Assembly: GCA_965218495.1 (NCBI GenBank)
Contig: OZ244626.1
Coordinates: 3,410,001 to 3,474,000, forward strand
Direction of reading: 5' to 3'
Length of the DNA stretch: 64,000 bases
Source: G965218495 sp965218495
GTDB lineage: Bacteria; Bacteroidota; Rhodothermia; Rhodothermales; Bin80
Shown: in pieces, positions 55,538-64,000 of the stretch
How the letters are laid out: each line of letters starts with the position of its first letter
Position numbering within the stretch: position 1 is the stretch's first letter
Program-made: the position numbers and the translations under genes
Notes under the pieces: generated by a model
What the model was told of the DNA's origin: nothing
Database searches by the model: none
The model's input: only the letters and a program-made list of their open reading frames with translations

Positions 55538-55716
55538 GTCCGTTAATGAGCGTCTCGCGATCTTAGCCGCACTAGCTTGCGGCGTACCAGACTCTCGAAC
55601 TCCTCACGCTTGATCGGATCGGCCGCCAGCAGCTTCTTGCTCGATGCCTCCAGCGACAACACTTCCCAATGGTGACGCATTAGCTGGTGATGCTCTGGAT
55701 GCAATCTGGTGACTAG

Positions 55717-58393
55717 CCCTACCCCTCGGCAACATTTCCGGCTTGACAAGGTGGCCTCACGGCCGATTGCACGGAAGCCAGCCTTTCGCGCGGCGGTTGG
55801 TCCGTGTAGATAGTGCAACTAACACGGCTGTAATGCCCGACCAAGGGCGTTGATTTGGGGGTGAAGAGGCTTGGATTGGCAGGCGCAGCAATGGCAGGAG
55901 CTGCGTCGTGCGCGTGCATGCTTCACAGGCACGCACCTATCCTGCCGATGCTTTTGCGGCATCGTCACAAATAGCGGTCCTGATCAATAGCCCTCCATGG
56001 CGAGCTTTGTGGTGGGCCTTCTCTCTTCTTTCTAAACACCCTATGGCGGCCACAGTCCGTACTTCTTCTGAAGCAGGGAGAACAGTACCGCCCCGGTCTC
56101 CAACCGGATGTAGCCGCGCGACATGATTTTGGCGCCAGGCGGCGGATCGCTTTTCCGATTCATGTATCCTCCCATCAGCGCCACCAGCAGAATGGCTGCA
56201 GCCAGATCATCGGGAGACGCCAGGTTGAATCCTTCGGCGTATTCTCGTAGCACGCACAGCTCAATATCTGTAAACAGGATCTCGGCTGGTGCTTCCGGGT
56301 CCTGTCGACCCAGTAACGTCATCAAGTGCAGGCGCCACGCCATCACCATGTTGATGGTGATGGCCAGGTGAAGACTATCGGCCTTCTGCAAGCGCAACTC
56401 CTGCACCTTGCACACACTCTTGAGAATCCGGAAGCCGTCTTCCACACGCCAGCGTAACATGTAATAGTCGACCATTGTTACGGCCTGTGCCACCGAGGTC
56501 ACCTCCCTTGTCGTGAGCAGGTACCACTGAATCGCTTTCTGTCCTTCTGGCGGGTCCGCCTCTCCAACATGTATGGCGGTGACCTTCACCGGGCCGCCCT
56601 GCTGTCCACGGGTGGGCGGAAGCATGACCGTACGGTAGCGTACCTCCATCTGTGCGATGCGGCCCGCACGGCCCTTATGCTTGACACGGCCCGACTTCTC
56701 GCGACGGCTCAGCCGCTGTATCGCTACCTCAAGGGTACCTTTGGGCGCCCCCTGGCGCATGAACTCAAACAACAACGGACCCTTTCTTTCCAGTCTCCGA
56801 TTCGCCTTGGCCCGTACTAATAGATCCACCCGTCCCACTTGTTGCTGCGCGGCGAACAGGGCAAAGATGTCCGCTTCCCGATCCATGACGCAGAGTACGC
56901 GGGTCTTGCTGCTGAGGTGTGTGGCCGCCTCGGCCAGGTCATGCAGTCCGTCGATCCATTGCTGCGTCTTAGCTGCGTGCTTTCCCGCTTGGGTCCTGTA
57001 GGCACAGCGCAGCACGCCCAGCGGCAACCCCTCCGCACTCAACGCCAACGTCGTATGCAAATGCACCCCCCGTGCTTTCGCGGTGGTCTGGTTGCGCCCG
57101 ATCACTTCCAAGCCCTCGCACGCAGGACGGGTGCTGTAGTTGATGTCCGTGCCGTCCTGAAGGCACAGCACCGTCTTTTCCGTGCGCATCCGCTCTATCG
57201 TACGACGGCGATGCGGCGCCAGGATATCCGCGGGCGTGGTTCCCCGCTCGTTGGCCTTCTCTATGAAGCGATAATATCCCCGTATCGCGGCACGATCGGA
57301 TTTCATGGTGGCCGTTATGGACTCGCCGGGCGCTCGTGCCAATATAGTGACACTGTTGACCAGGCGGGTAGTCCGCCGCTTATCCCCCAGCTGTGCGTCT
57401 CCAAACTCCTGCGCCGCCCAAGTCTCGGCATCCAGTCCCGCGCCAACCTCCAGTTTGGGATACGCATCTACGTGCGCCACCCCGAGATGCTTGCGCCACC
57501 GGCGGTCCAGATCATAGACGAACACCGCCTTCTTCGTCCGGGTACACGCCTTGGTCTCGGCATGGCGACCCCGGCCGGTGGTCCTTCCCACATAGTGGAA
57601 TCCCGCCGCACGGAAACAGGTCCCCCGCTGCTCAGGCCCCACAAAGGTCTCAACGACCCACGGGGCATAGCCGTAGCGCGCCGCAAAGTCCACGGGCAAC
57701 CGCTTGAGCACCTTCCCCAGAAGATGACTGGCCAGGTTCTTGACCTTTACGCCTGGCCGAATCAACAGCCGGTTCAGGCCCACTACGCGCATCAGGTGCT
57801 GCTGGCGCTGCGCGTGCGTCCAGGCCATCCACCGGTCGCGCGGTCCCAAATACAGGCCGGAAGCCGCAAAACCGATCGCGCCCAGATACCCGTGATCGCT
57901 CCGAAACAAATACTTTATCTGCGCGCCCGCAAACTGCCTCACCCCCTGCGGATGCTCCGCTGCCATCAGGGTGTTCCAGCGCGCACGCTGCGCCGCATCC
58001 TCCACCAACTCCAAGGCCAGGCCCTTGATCTGTTTGAGCGAAGCGGGCACCTCCACTGGTTCCGGCACCGGCTGGTCCAACAGCCGGGGCGTACCGCTTG
58101 CAATGGTGCGCCTGGGCGCCGGCAACGACAGCCTGTCCTCGGATTCCAGCGTCTTGAGCGCCTTCAGACACCCGGTCTGCTGCAGATTCCCACGAGCATC
58201 ACGAAAGCCGAATGCATGGCACACCTGACGGCTGATGGCCGTACGGCTTTCACCGGCATGCGCTTCCAATGTGCGCAAAAGCCGCGGCTCAGAGGTCCGC
58301 AGCGTGCGAAGAATCTGGCTCTGCGTAAGCATGCCGCAAAGCTACACGGCATGATTTACAAAGTCAAGTCGCTAATTTGGGGACAGGGTAGGA
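55717..58393 (-). mobile_element. IS4/Tn5-like element with DruA domain, CTAG duplication
   Basis: 2,677 bp between CTAG at 55713-55716 and CTAG at 58394-58397. Ends CCCTACCCCTCGG and (complement) TCCTACCCTGTCC share CCTACCC. Its removal together with copy B restores the NotI-like reading frame (WLV-TRLH). One minus-strand transposase gene. Confidence 0.78.
56041..58332 (-). CDS. DUF4338 (DruA-like)-Tn5-type transposase fusion
   Basis: 763 residues. N-terminal ~80 residues are an HTH-like region; residues ~115-285 match DUF4338, the domain of DruA from Druantia anti-phage systems (RWNTLMAAEHPQGVRQF, GAIGFAASGLYLGPRDRWMA, HLMRVVGLNRLLIRPGVKVK, NLASHLLGKVLKRLP). From ~310 comes a Tn5/IS50-type transposase: EFGDAQLGDKRRTTRLV (DNA-binding), LCLQDGTDINYSTRP (first Asp), RVLCVMDREADIFALF (second Asp), and YMLRWRVEDGFRILKS (Y-x2-R-x3-E). 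Such fusions are annotated in other genomes as IS4-family transposases. Intact. Confidence 0.88.
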   Translation of the reverse strand: MLTQSQILRTLRTSEPRLLRTLEAHAGESRTAISRQVCHAFGFRDARGNLQQTGCLKALKTLESEDRLSLPAPRRTIASGTPRLLDQPVPEPVEVPASLKQIKGLALELVEDAAQRARWNTLMAAEHPQGVRQFAGAQIKYLFRSDHGYLGAIGFAASGLYLGPRDRWMAWTHAQRQQHLMRVVGLNRLLIRPGVKVKNLASHLLGKVLKRLPVDFAARYGYAPWVVETFVGPEQRGTCFRAAGFHYVGRTTGRGRHAETKACTRTKKAVFVYDLDRRWRKHLGVAHVDAYPKLEVGAGLDAETWAAQEFGDAQLGDKRRTTRLVNSVTILARAPGESITATMKSDRAAIRGYYRFIEKANERGTTPADILAPHRRRTIERMRTEKTVLCLQDGTDINYSTRPACEGLEVIGRNQTTAKARGVHLHTTLALSAEGLPLGVLRCAYRTQAGKHAAKTQQWIDGLHDLAEAATHLSSKTRVLCVMDREADIFALFAAQQQVGRVDLLVRAKANRRLERKGPLLFEFMRQGAPKGTLEVAIQRLSRREKSGRVKHKGRAGRIAQMEVRYRTVMLPPTRGQQGGPVKVTAIHVGEADPPEGQKAIQWYLLTTREVTSVAQAVTMVDYYMLRWRVEDGFRILKSVCKVQELRLQKADSLHLAITINMVMAWRLHLMTLLGRQDPEAPAEILFTDIELCVLREYAEGFNLASPDDLAAAILLVALMGGYMNRKSDPPPGAKIMSRGYIRLETGAVLFSLLQKKYGLWPP

Positions 58394-58447
58394 CTAGCCT
58401 GGATTTCCAAGAGCAATAATTCGCATTAACGACGTGATTGCTTCCTG

Positions 58448-60187
58448 TCAGACAAAGTCAATGCGCAGCCGTCGATTCTGGAGCCACGGGATGGGCTCGG
58501 TCATGTCCAGGTATCCTGCTTTGAGCAGCGCTCCGTTGTGGGCGCGCCTTCCCAGCCGTACGGTGACCTGCTCTTCGCTCAGCGTGACGGTGGCGGGGGC
58601 GGCGACGAATTCGCGGAAGAGCGTGCGTGCCTTGCTCTTGGCATAGAGCCCGCCTACGCGGTGGGCCAGCATGCGATAGAGCGCGCTGGCCATGAGGGTC
58701 AGCTGCAGGTCTACGTCGATCTTCATGGGCACCGCCGCGGAGAGCGCGTCCATATGGAAGAAGTCGATGGCATCGGCGAGGTTGTTTTCAATGATCATGC
58801 GTCGGGCATAGCGGTCTATGAGCTTCGCCGCCGAGGTTTTCATGTCATTGGTTATCAGCAGCGTCGGCTTTTCATGCCCCAGGTGCGTGATGGCGATTTG
58901 CCGGAGCTTTTCGGGGTAGCCCTTCAGCTGAATCATTTCTTCAAACACGCGCGGAGTGCGATAGGCCCGCCCTACGTTGGAGAGCCGAATGGTGCGCCAG
59001 GACTCCGCGGGCAGGGCCATCAGGGTCTCCAGCAGCTTAGCCGTCCGCCTGCGCAGGGTAAGGAAGCGGATGCCCCACTGATGGAGCTTAGCCAGATTGG
59101 CGTAGGTGGTCAGGCGACTGTCGAAGACCAGCTCGGCCGGCCTGCGGCCCGTCCGCTGCTGCCAGCCATCGACAAAGTGCAGGATCTCGTCATTCTGCCC
59201 TTCCTTGCAGACCTGGGCGTGGGCATAGGCGAAGGTGCGGCCGGCGGCATCGCGGGCCACGAAGGCCAGGATGCCCCGCTGGCGCCGGCTACGCTTGGAG
59301 ACGTAGTGCTTCTCGACCAAAGCCCGGTCGCCGTGATAGGGAATGGTGTGGAAGTCCAGGTCGAAGGAGGTGCCACGGCCCAGTCGTGCGTCCAATGCCA
59401 TGATGCCGTGATGCCACTGGTCCATCAAAGGTGGCAGCCGACGGGGATCCACCCGGCAGCTGTATTCAGAGAGCGTGGACCGTTTAGGCATGACATTGAG
59501 CCCGGCAAACAGGGCGGGTCCCTCATCCAGGATGTCCGGCATCACGTGATGGGGCCGGCCTATGCCCCAGAGCTTCAAGGCCAGTAGCGCCCGGAAGGCG
59601 CAACCGGCGGGCAGCCGCTGACTGCCGGGCATGCCGCCGGCTTCCAGCAGGGAGTCTATCGGCAGGCGTGCCAAATCAAAGGCGAACAGAAACAGGCCTC
59701 CGAAGCGGGTACGGAAGTGGCGGGGGTTCAGGTCCAGCCTGCGGACATCGGCCGCGGGTGCCCGCCGAGCATGGTGCTCCTCGCGCATCTCTCGCGTGCG
59801 GCGCCAGAGCCGGGGCAGTCCAGCTTGCTTGATGGTGCGGGCAATGGTGGAGATGCCGGCCGGGATGTTCTCCTGAGCCAGCCGCTGCTGAATCTCACTG
59901 GCGGAGAGGTTCTCCTGCTTGCGCAGCGCAAGAATGCGCTCGGTGCGGCGGATATGCAGGGGCGCTGCAGGCTGCGGCTTGCGACCGGGCTTGCTGATGC
60001 GGAAGAAGTCGATCACGGGCTTCTTGCGGAACTGGGCCGCAAGGTTCCGGACGCTGCCTTTGTGATAATCGAAGCGTCGCGCCGCCTCTTCAGCGGAGAG
60101 GCCCTCGACGTGCATGGCACGCAGGGCCTCATACCGGCGGTGGTTGGGGTTGGAGGGTTGTAGGAAGAGATGGGCAAGCGATGACAT
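58448..60187 (-). CDS. Large DDE transposase of unassigned family (copy B)
   Basis: 579 residues from the ATG at 60187 (MSSLAHLFLQPSNPNHRRYE). Same architecture as copies A and C: HTH blocks (LSAEEAARRFDYHKGSVRNL; LRKQENLSASEIQQRLAQEN) and a DDE-like core GTSFDLDFHTIPYHGDRALV, AELVFDSRLTTYANLAKLHQ and YARRMIIENNLADAIDFFHM. Clearly diverged from A and C (roughly half identical by eye), so these are separate family members, not recent duplicates. Intact. Confidence 0.8.
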   Translation of the reverse strand: MSSLAHLFLQPSNPNHRRYEALRAMHVEGLSAEEAARRFDYHKGSVRNLAAQFRKKPVIDFFRISKPGRKPQPAAPLHIRRTERILALRKQENLSASEIQQRLAQENIPAGISTIARTIKQAGLPRLWRRTREMREEHHARRAPAADVRRLDLNPRHFRTRFGGLFLFAFDLARLPIDSLLEAGGMPGSQRLPAGCAFRALLALKLWGIGRPHHVMPDILDEGPALFAGLNVMPKRSTLSEYSCRVDPRRLPPLMDQWHHGIMALDARLGRGTSFDLDFHTIPYHGDRALVEKHYVSKRSRRQRGILAFVARDAAGRTFAYAHAQVCKEGQNDEILHFVDGWQQRTGRRPAELVFDSRLTTYANLAKLHQWGIRFLTLRRRTAKLLETLMALPAESWRTIRLSNVGRAYRTPRVFEEMIQLKGYPEKLRQIAITHLGHEKPTLLITNDMKTSAAKLIDRYARRMIIENNLADAIDFFHMDALSAAVPMKIDVDLQLTLMASALYRMLAHRVGGLYAKSKARTLFREFVAAPATVTLSEEQVTVRLGRRAHNGALLKAGYLDMTEPIPWLQNRRLRIDFV

Positions 60188-60440
60188 ACGAAACAGTACA
60201 GGTACATAGTATATACCAATGTAGTATAGTAACAACACAGATGCAAGTCACTGCGGCCATTGGTGGCCAAAAAGGACCCTGATGTCTCCAAAGATATCTT
60301 AATACCCACCAAATACCGTCCTGAAGGCGTTAGAATACACGCAGGCCCTTGATGCCTTCGTCAATATGATAGAGTGGTATATACTAGCTGATAGTGATGA
60401 TACGTATGCCACCTGACAAACAGATATAGAGCCAGAGAAT

Positions 60441-60474
60441 CAAAAAGCCCTTGTCAGGGCGCACAAAGGGCTTG
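60441..60474 (-). terminator. Rho-independent terminator upstream of transposase B
   Basis: On the minus strand AAGCCCTTTGT and ACAAGGGCTT form an ~10-bp hairpin around GCGCCCTG, followed by a T run (TTTTTG). Lying between the element end and its transposase gene, it would stop transcription entering from the host gene, as seen in other insertion sequences. Confidence 0.65.
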
Positions 60475-60949
60475 TATCGACGGGCGAGGACTCACTTCAA
60501 TTCTGACTCTTGGAAATCGAGGCTAGCCATACGATGTCCCCATCATTGAGGTCGTGGGATGGATTGTCGCTCCTCCCGCCGATGGCCTCAAAAAAGGACC
60601 AGTCCACAGCGACGGCCAGCTTCTTTCCCCAGCGCCGTAATGTAGGCGTCTTCACCTCCAGCTGAGGCATCAGGCGCTTCGCACTGGATGATCGCCAATC
60701 AGGCCGCCGACGCCCAACAGGCATCGGCGGCGCGCTTCCGCCGTCACTGCGGAGCTGCTCGAATTCCCTCGCCATGCCGTCGCCTGAAAAATATACAACC
60801 TGGATCTCCAACCCATACCACTCCGATGCGGCTTGATTGCTCGCTATGACGATATCCATGCGACCCGCCTCCCGCCCGGTAGCAGGCGCGCGCATGAACG
60901 GTACTTCGCGGGCCACATATATCTCGTTGAACCCTGCTATCTCGGCTAG

Positions 60950-63048
60950 CCTGAATTTCCGCGGAGCGTTTAGTAGGTGCACTGTTTGCAGGCCTTTTGC
61001 GTGATTTTGACTTCTATTACCGGACTAATGCCTTCTTGTATACATAGTGGGTGTGAACGTATGAATAGATAACCACTGATATAGAAGTATATTTCTGGCA
61101 CGCTATCACACTGCTACTTTCAGCGAGATTGTCGTCTTGCTGCCCTGTTTCAGTACTATGTGCGTCTAACATTTCCCAATTCCGCCCTGAAAGCGGAATA
61201 ATATGCCGCTATCAAGTATCTGGCCTTGATTATTTAGCATGCTGTTACTATATTGGTAATGACTTCATACTTCATACCTTACGATCATGCGCCGATCCGA
61301 CTTCTTCGCCCAACCCGACGGCCTGCCCATGAGGCGGTACGAAGCCATCAGAGCCTACCTCCATGAAGGATGCTCCATAGAAGAAGCCGCCAAGCGAGGC
61401 AACTATACTCCGGGTTCCTTCCGCAACCTCCTGCGACGATTCAGAAAACAGCCCGCTGCCGACTTCTTCTGGCCCCAACCCGCCGCTTCGACTCCCGCAG
61501 CCAAACCCCCTGATCGCCGAGCTGCCCGCATCGTCGCCCTCCGCAAAGAGCACAACGCCTCCATCTACCAGATCCAGCAGCTTTTGCGCCAGGAAGGCAT
61601 GTCGGCCAGCCTGGGCTACATCCAGAACGTCTTCACCAGAGAAGGCATCCAGCGCCTGCCCCGCCGCCCGCCGCATCAGCGATCTCCGGTGACCACCATA
61701 GCCGACAGGCGAAAGCTGGACCTCGCCTCGCGCACCTTTCACACCGACTTTGCCGGCCTTTTTCTGTTCGCCTTCGATCTGGCTCGTATGCAGCTTGATC
61801 CGATGCTGACCGCCGCAGGCATGCCCGGCACACGCATGATACCGGCCGGTTGTGCGGTGCGCTCCCTGTTGGCACTCAAGCTGTCCGGCATCGGTCGGCC
61901 TTCCCAAGTCATGGCCGAAACCCTCGATGAGGGCCTGGCCCTCTTTGCCGGTCTGAACGCCATTCCCAAGCGCACCACGTTGACGGAATACTCCATCCAG
62001 GTGGATCCGACCTTTGCGGGACCCCTGATGCACCAGTGGTACCATGCTGCAGCAAAGCTGGCCGATGCCCTTGGCCCCGGGCGGTCCATCGACCTGGACT
62101 TCCACACCATTCCCTACCACGGCGATCAGGCGCTCTTGCAGAAGCACTACGTCTCCAAGCGCAGCCGCCGCCAACGCGGTGTGCTCACCATGCTGGCACG
62201 CGATGCCGAGGCCCGCGTCTTTTGCTATGCCGACGCTACGATTCGCAAGGAAACGCAAAATGACGCCATTATGCGCTTTGTCGACTACTGGAGAGCCCGC
62301 ACCGGGCAGGTTCCGGGAGAGCTGGTCTTCGACAGCCGGTTCACCGTGTACGCCAATCTGGCCAAGCTCACCGCCTTGAACATTGACTTCATTACGCTAC
62401 GGCGCCGGCATGCCGCGCTGATCGAGCACATTAACGCACTCGACCAGTCGGCCTGGAGGCAGATTCGCCTCAAAAACATTGGCCGCGCTTACCGCACGCC
62501 GCGCATTGCCGACGAGGTCGTAAAGCTGCGGGGATACCCCTATCCCCTACGGCAGATCATCGTCAAGGGTCTGGGGCACGACAAGCCGACCATTCTGATC
62601 ACCAACCGGATGAAGCGGTCGCCCGCACAGCTGGTTGACCGCTACGCCCGGCGCATGATCATCGAAAACGTCATCAGTGATGCCATCGACTTCTTCCACA
62701 TGGATGCATTGAGCTCCGCGGTACCCATGCGGATCAATGTGGATGTGCAGCTGACGGTCATGGCCAGCGTGCTCTACCGACTCCTTGGCGCACGCGCAGG
62801 CGCAGGCTATGAAAAAGCGGAATCGCGCACGATTTATCGCGACCTGGTGCGCCATAGTGGCAAGGTCACCATCACCGAAGACGAGATCCTCGTCCAGCTA
62901 CGCGCACGAGCCAGAGCCCACTACTTGGTCTCTGCGGGATACCCCGAATTACGCGAGCGCATCCCGTGGCTCGGCAATAAGACGCTCCGCGTACAGCTAT
63001 CGAAAAGACCCTGATTGTCACAGGGCTAAATTGCCGCGGTAATTGAGG
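60950..63048 (+). mobile_element. CTAG-targeting insertion sequence, copy C
   Basis: 2,099 bp between CTAG (60946-60949) and CTAG (63049-63052). Ends CCTGAATTTCCGCGG and (complement) CCTCAATTACCGCGG are inverted repeats. Removal joins IPRWLA to EIAGFNE of the NotI-like gene in frame. About 335 bp of AT-rich noncoding DNA precede the transposase, as in copies A and B. Confidence 0.87.
61287..63014 (+). CDS. Large DDE transposase of unassigned family (copy C)
   Basis: 575 residues, MRRSDFFAQPDGLPMRRYEA start. N-terminal HTH (GCSIEEAAKRGNYTPGSFRN), second HTH (HNASIYQIQQLLRQEGMSAS), then the core: GRSIDLDFHTIPYHGDQALL, GELVFDSRFTVYANLAKLTA, YARRMIIENVISDAIDFFHM and AVPMRINVDVQLTVMASVLY. Intact. 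Opposite orientation to copies A and B. Confidence 0.8.
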   Translation: MRRSDFFAQPDGLPMRRYEAIRAYLHEGCSIEEAAKRGNYTPGSFRNLLRRFRKQPAADFFWPQPAASTPAAKPPDRRAARIVALRKEHNASIYQIQQLLRQEGMSASLGYIQNVFTREGIQRLPRRPPHQRSPVTTIADRRKLDLASRTFHTDFAGLFLFAFDLARMQLDPMLTAAGMPGTRMIPAGCAVRSLLALKLSGIGRPSQVMAETLDEGLALFAGLNAIPKRTTLTEYSIQVDPTFAGPLMHQWYHAAAKLADALGPGRSIDLDFHTIPYHGDQALLQKHYVSKRSRRQRGVLTMLARDAEARVFCYADATIRKETQNDAIMRFVDYWRARTGQVPGELVFDSRFTVYANLAKLTALNIDFITLRRRHAALIEHINALDQSAWRQIRLKNIGRAYRTPRIADEVVKLRGYPYPLRQIIVKGLGHDKPTILITNRMKRSPAQLVDRYARRMIIENVISDAIDFFHMDALSSAVPMRINVDVQLTVMASVLYRLLGARAGAGYEKAESRTIYRDLVRHSGKVTITEDEILVQLRARARAHYLVSAGYPELRERIPWLGNKTLRVQLSKRP

Positions 63049-63145
63049 CTAGCCAACGTGGTATCAGGTCGCGATCCTCGAAACGATGCGGGCATACGAT
63101 CACCGGCGACCCCACAGGGTGGTCTATGCGCCCCGTCGCCCGTCG

Positions 63146-63568
63146 GGGATTGCACATTTTTAAGTTGGGTTTCGGCAGCTTCTGCCGAGATGGGCCCTCA
63201 AAGTAGATATCTTTTGGCAATGGATTGCGCTTCGGGCCGATTGTATGGGTGCAAATGGGGCGGTGCATGCCTATGTGGGCCCAATTGCGTGCTCACACGC
63301 GGATTTTCGGGCGTAGGCAGGCTCGTGGAGTGACTTCTCGGGCATGATATCCCGCAGGTATCCTCTGATTGCACGCGTAAGCGGCGATCTTGGCAGGGTG
63401 CAACGCCTCAGAGCGTCCAGACAGCTGCGGGTTTTGCGTTATGCCAGCGTCAGCAGCGCGCTACTGCGCGCGGCATCTAGCGGCAGGTGTTGCCTTTGCA
63501 GCCCTTTGGGGCCGGCAGACCGAATCCCCACTAACCCCTCGACCCCCGGAGGTGGTCAGCGCCTGGGT
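63146..63568 (-). mobile_element. Remnant of a second IS256-like element
   Basis: Begins with the same terminal repeat (GGGATTGCACATTTTTAAG) and runs parallel to 13554-13970 at roughly 90% identity by eye, including the noncoding end and the last codons of the transposase (complement ...ALTTSG). Similarity stops at ~63568, where the group II intron end begins. It cuts the NotI-like gene at 63145. Confidence 0.82.
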
Positions 63569-64000
63569 ATCCATCGGGATAGGGAGGGGCCTCACGGCCC
63601 CCACCCTCCCACACCACCGTGCGTACGGGTCCGTACACGGCGGTTCAATGGACTTGAGCGAACCGGCTTGGGTGCCAAGGCCACCAGGCCGAGCGTGCCG
63701 GGAGTTCGGGTTCGGGTTGCGCCGCGCGAACTTCGGTCCCTTCCTCATGGGCTCCACCGGATTCACCGGGGCTGTCCCACGTGAAAGGCAGCGTTAGCTG
63801 GATATTCTGCCGCATTGGTCGCATGAGCTTCCCGTCCTACTACCCCTGTCCATTGTTCGGGCCTTCGTCAGCTGTGCCGACTACTTTGCCCTCTGCTGAC
63901 TTCTGCGTTGCGATCACATGCCTTGCGACACGTTCAGTCCGGCTTGGCCGGACACAACGCAGATCTCCCAGGGTAAGACCAACCGCCTTCCCCGCACACC
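63569..64000 (-). other. Group II intron 3' part lacking most of the RT gene
   Basis: On the minus strand the sequence contains a domain V-like hairpin (GAACCGCCGTGTACGG / CGTACGCACGGTGGTG, about 63614-63650), then a domain VI-like stem (GGGTGGGGGCC / GGCCCCTCCCT) and an intron-like end near CTATCCCGAT at ~63569. Upstream, a short reading frame (MRPMRQNIQLTLPFTWDSPG) resembles the start of group II intron reverse transcriptases but stops after ~58 codons and is followed directly by domain V, so the catalytic RT part is deleted. The 5' end lies at or beyond the window edge. Confidence 0.68.

Larger units (their letters stand above)
58398..60522 (-). mobile_element. CTAG-targeting insertion sequence, copy B
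   Basis: 2,125 bp between CTAG (58394-58397) and CTAG (60523-60526). Inverted ends CCTGGATTTCCAAGAG and (complement) CCTCGATTTCCAAGAG differ at one position. It entered the same CTAG that the neighbouring IS4-like element had already duplicated, so the two sit back to back inside the NotI-like gene. Confidence 0.87.
55543..63145 (-). pseudogene. NotI-like restriction endonuclease gene shredded by three insertions
   Basis: Three pieces on the minus strand join exactly at CTAG. Piece 1 (63145 to 63049) reads DHPVGSPVIVCPHRFEDRDL and IPRWLA. Piece 2 (60945 to 60523) continues EIAGFNEIYVAREVPFM, then YGLEIQVVYFSGDG, RRPDWRSSSAKRLMPQLEVK, RRWGKKLAVAVDWSFFEAIG and GDIVWL. Piece 3 (55712 to 55543) finishes VTRLHPEHHQLMRHHWEVLS and LLAADPIKREEFESLVRRKL. 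The VEIQ-like catalytic strand, RPDxRSSSAKRLxPQL and RRWGKK blocks are those of NotI-family enzymes (GCGGCCGC in the prototype). About 230 C-terminal residues remain; the 5' part lies beyond the IS256-like remnant. Confidence 0.8.

Noticed and set aside
60497..60982. The 161-codon minus-strand frame as a complete small NotI-like gene.
   Set aside because: Its first and last residues come from the ends of insertion copies C and B; the true gene continues on the far sides of both elements.
1..64000. CRISPR arrays, tRNA and rRNA genes, replication origins.
   Set aside because: Read through for spaced direct repeats, tRNA-like cloverleaf sequences and rRNA motifs; the only regular short repeats are the three 23-bp IS21 end repeats.

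Overview
The window looks like a GC-rich member of the Bacteroidota/Rhodothermota side of the tree (Rhodothermaceae-like). This is inferred from a BatA-type membrane protein, UvrA, TPR and 6-bladed beta-propeller lipoproteins; there is no rRNA or tRNA here to confirm it. Only the first ~9.9 kb is ordinary chromosome: hflX (cut by the window edge), a BatA-like protein, uvrA, two GT4 glycosyltransferases and a secreted TPR protein. Everything after that is an accessory region so dense in insertion sequences that most older genes are in pieces.

10-21.5 kb holds the remains of a Trb-type conjugation operon: a trbF tail, two Sel1-repeat genes, trbG (split by an IS256-like element), trbI, a frameshifted traG/virD4, three envelope genes, and an ardC tail on the opposite strand. 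21.5-28.8 kb is a wrecked defence island: an EcoRII-type endonuclease fused by deletion to a TIR-like tail, a Dcm-type methyltransferase split by an IS1634-type element, and an intact pair encoding a MORC-like GHKL ATPase and an unknown partner. 28.8-37.8 kb has a decayed integrase, two IS110 copies (one invaded by ISL3), a propeller lipoprotein with a small Cys-containing secreted peptide, and a CoiA-like gene with an in-frame stop. 40-43.4 kb carries an intact three-gene cassette (DUF262, AAA ATPase, unknown), probably anti-phage.

45.8-53 kb is a three-level nest: a serine-recombinase element inside istA of an IS21 element, itself inside an IS630 transposase gene. All three boundaries can be read and each host frame is restored on removal. 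53-55.5 kb has a GIY-YIG protein, a mini-Sel1 gene and an intact tyrosine recombinase. 55.5-63.1 kb is a single NotI-like restriction gene scattered by three insertions, all with CTAG target duplications, and cut at its 5' side by an IS256-like remnant that in turn carries the 3' end of a group II intron lacking most of its reverse-transcriptase gene.

The best candidates for something new are: the two-gene IS256-like element, whose first protein is a transposase homologue that has lost the catalytic acidic residues; the CTAG-targeting family of large transposases (three copies) together with a DruA-domain/Tn5-like fusion that uses the same target; the MORC ATPase/partner pair; the DUF262/ATPase/unknown cassette; and the structured 5' end of IS110, a candidate bridge RNA. 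No CRISPR array, rRNA or tRNA was seen.
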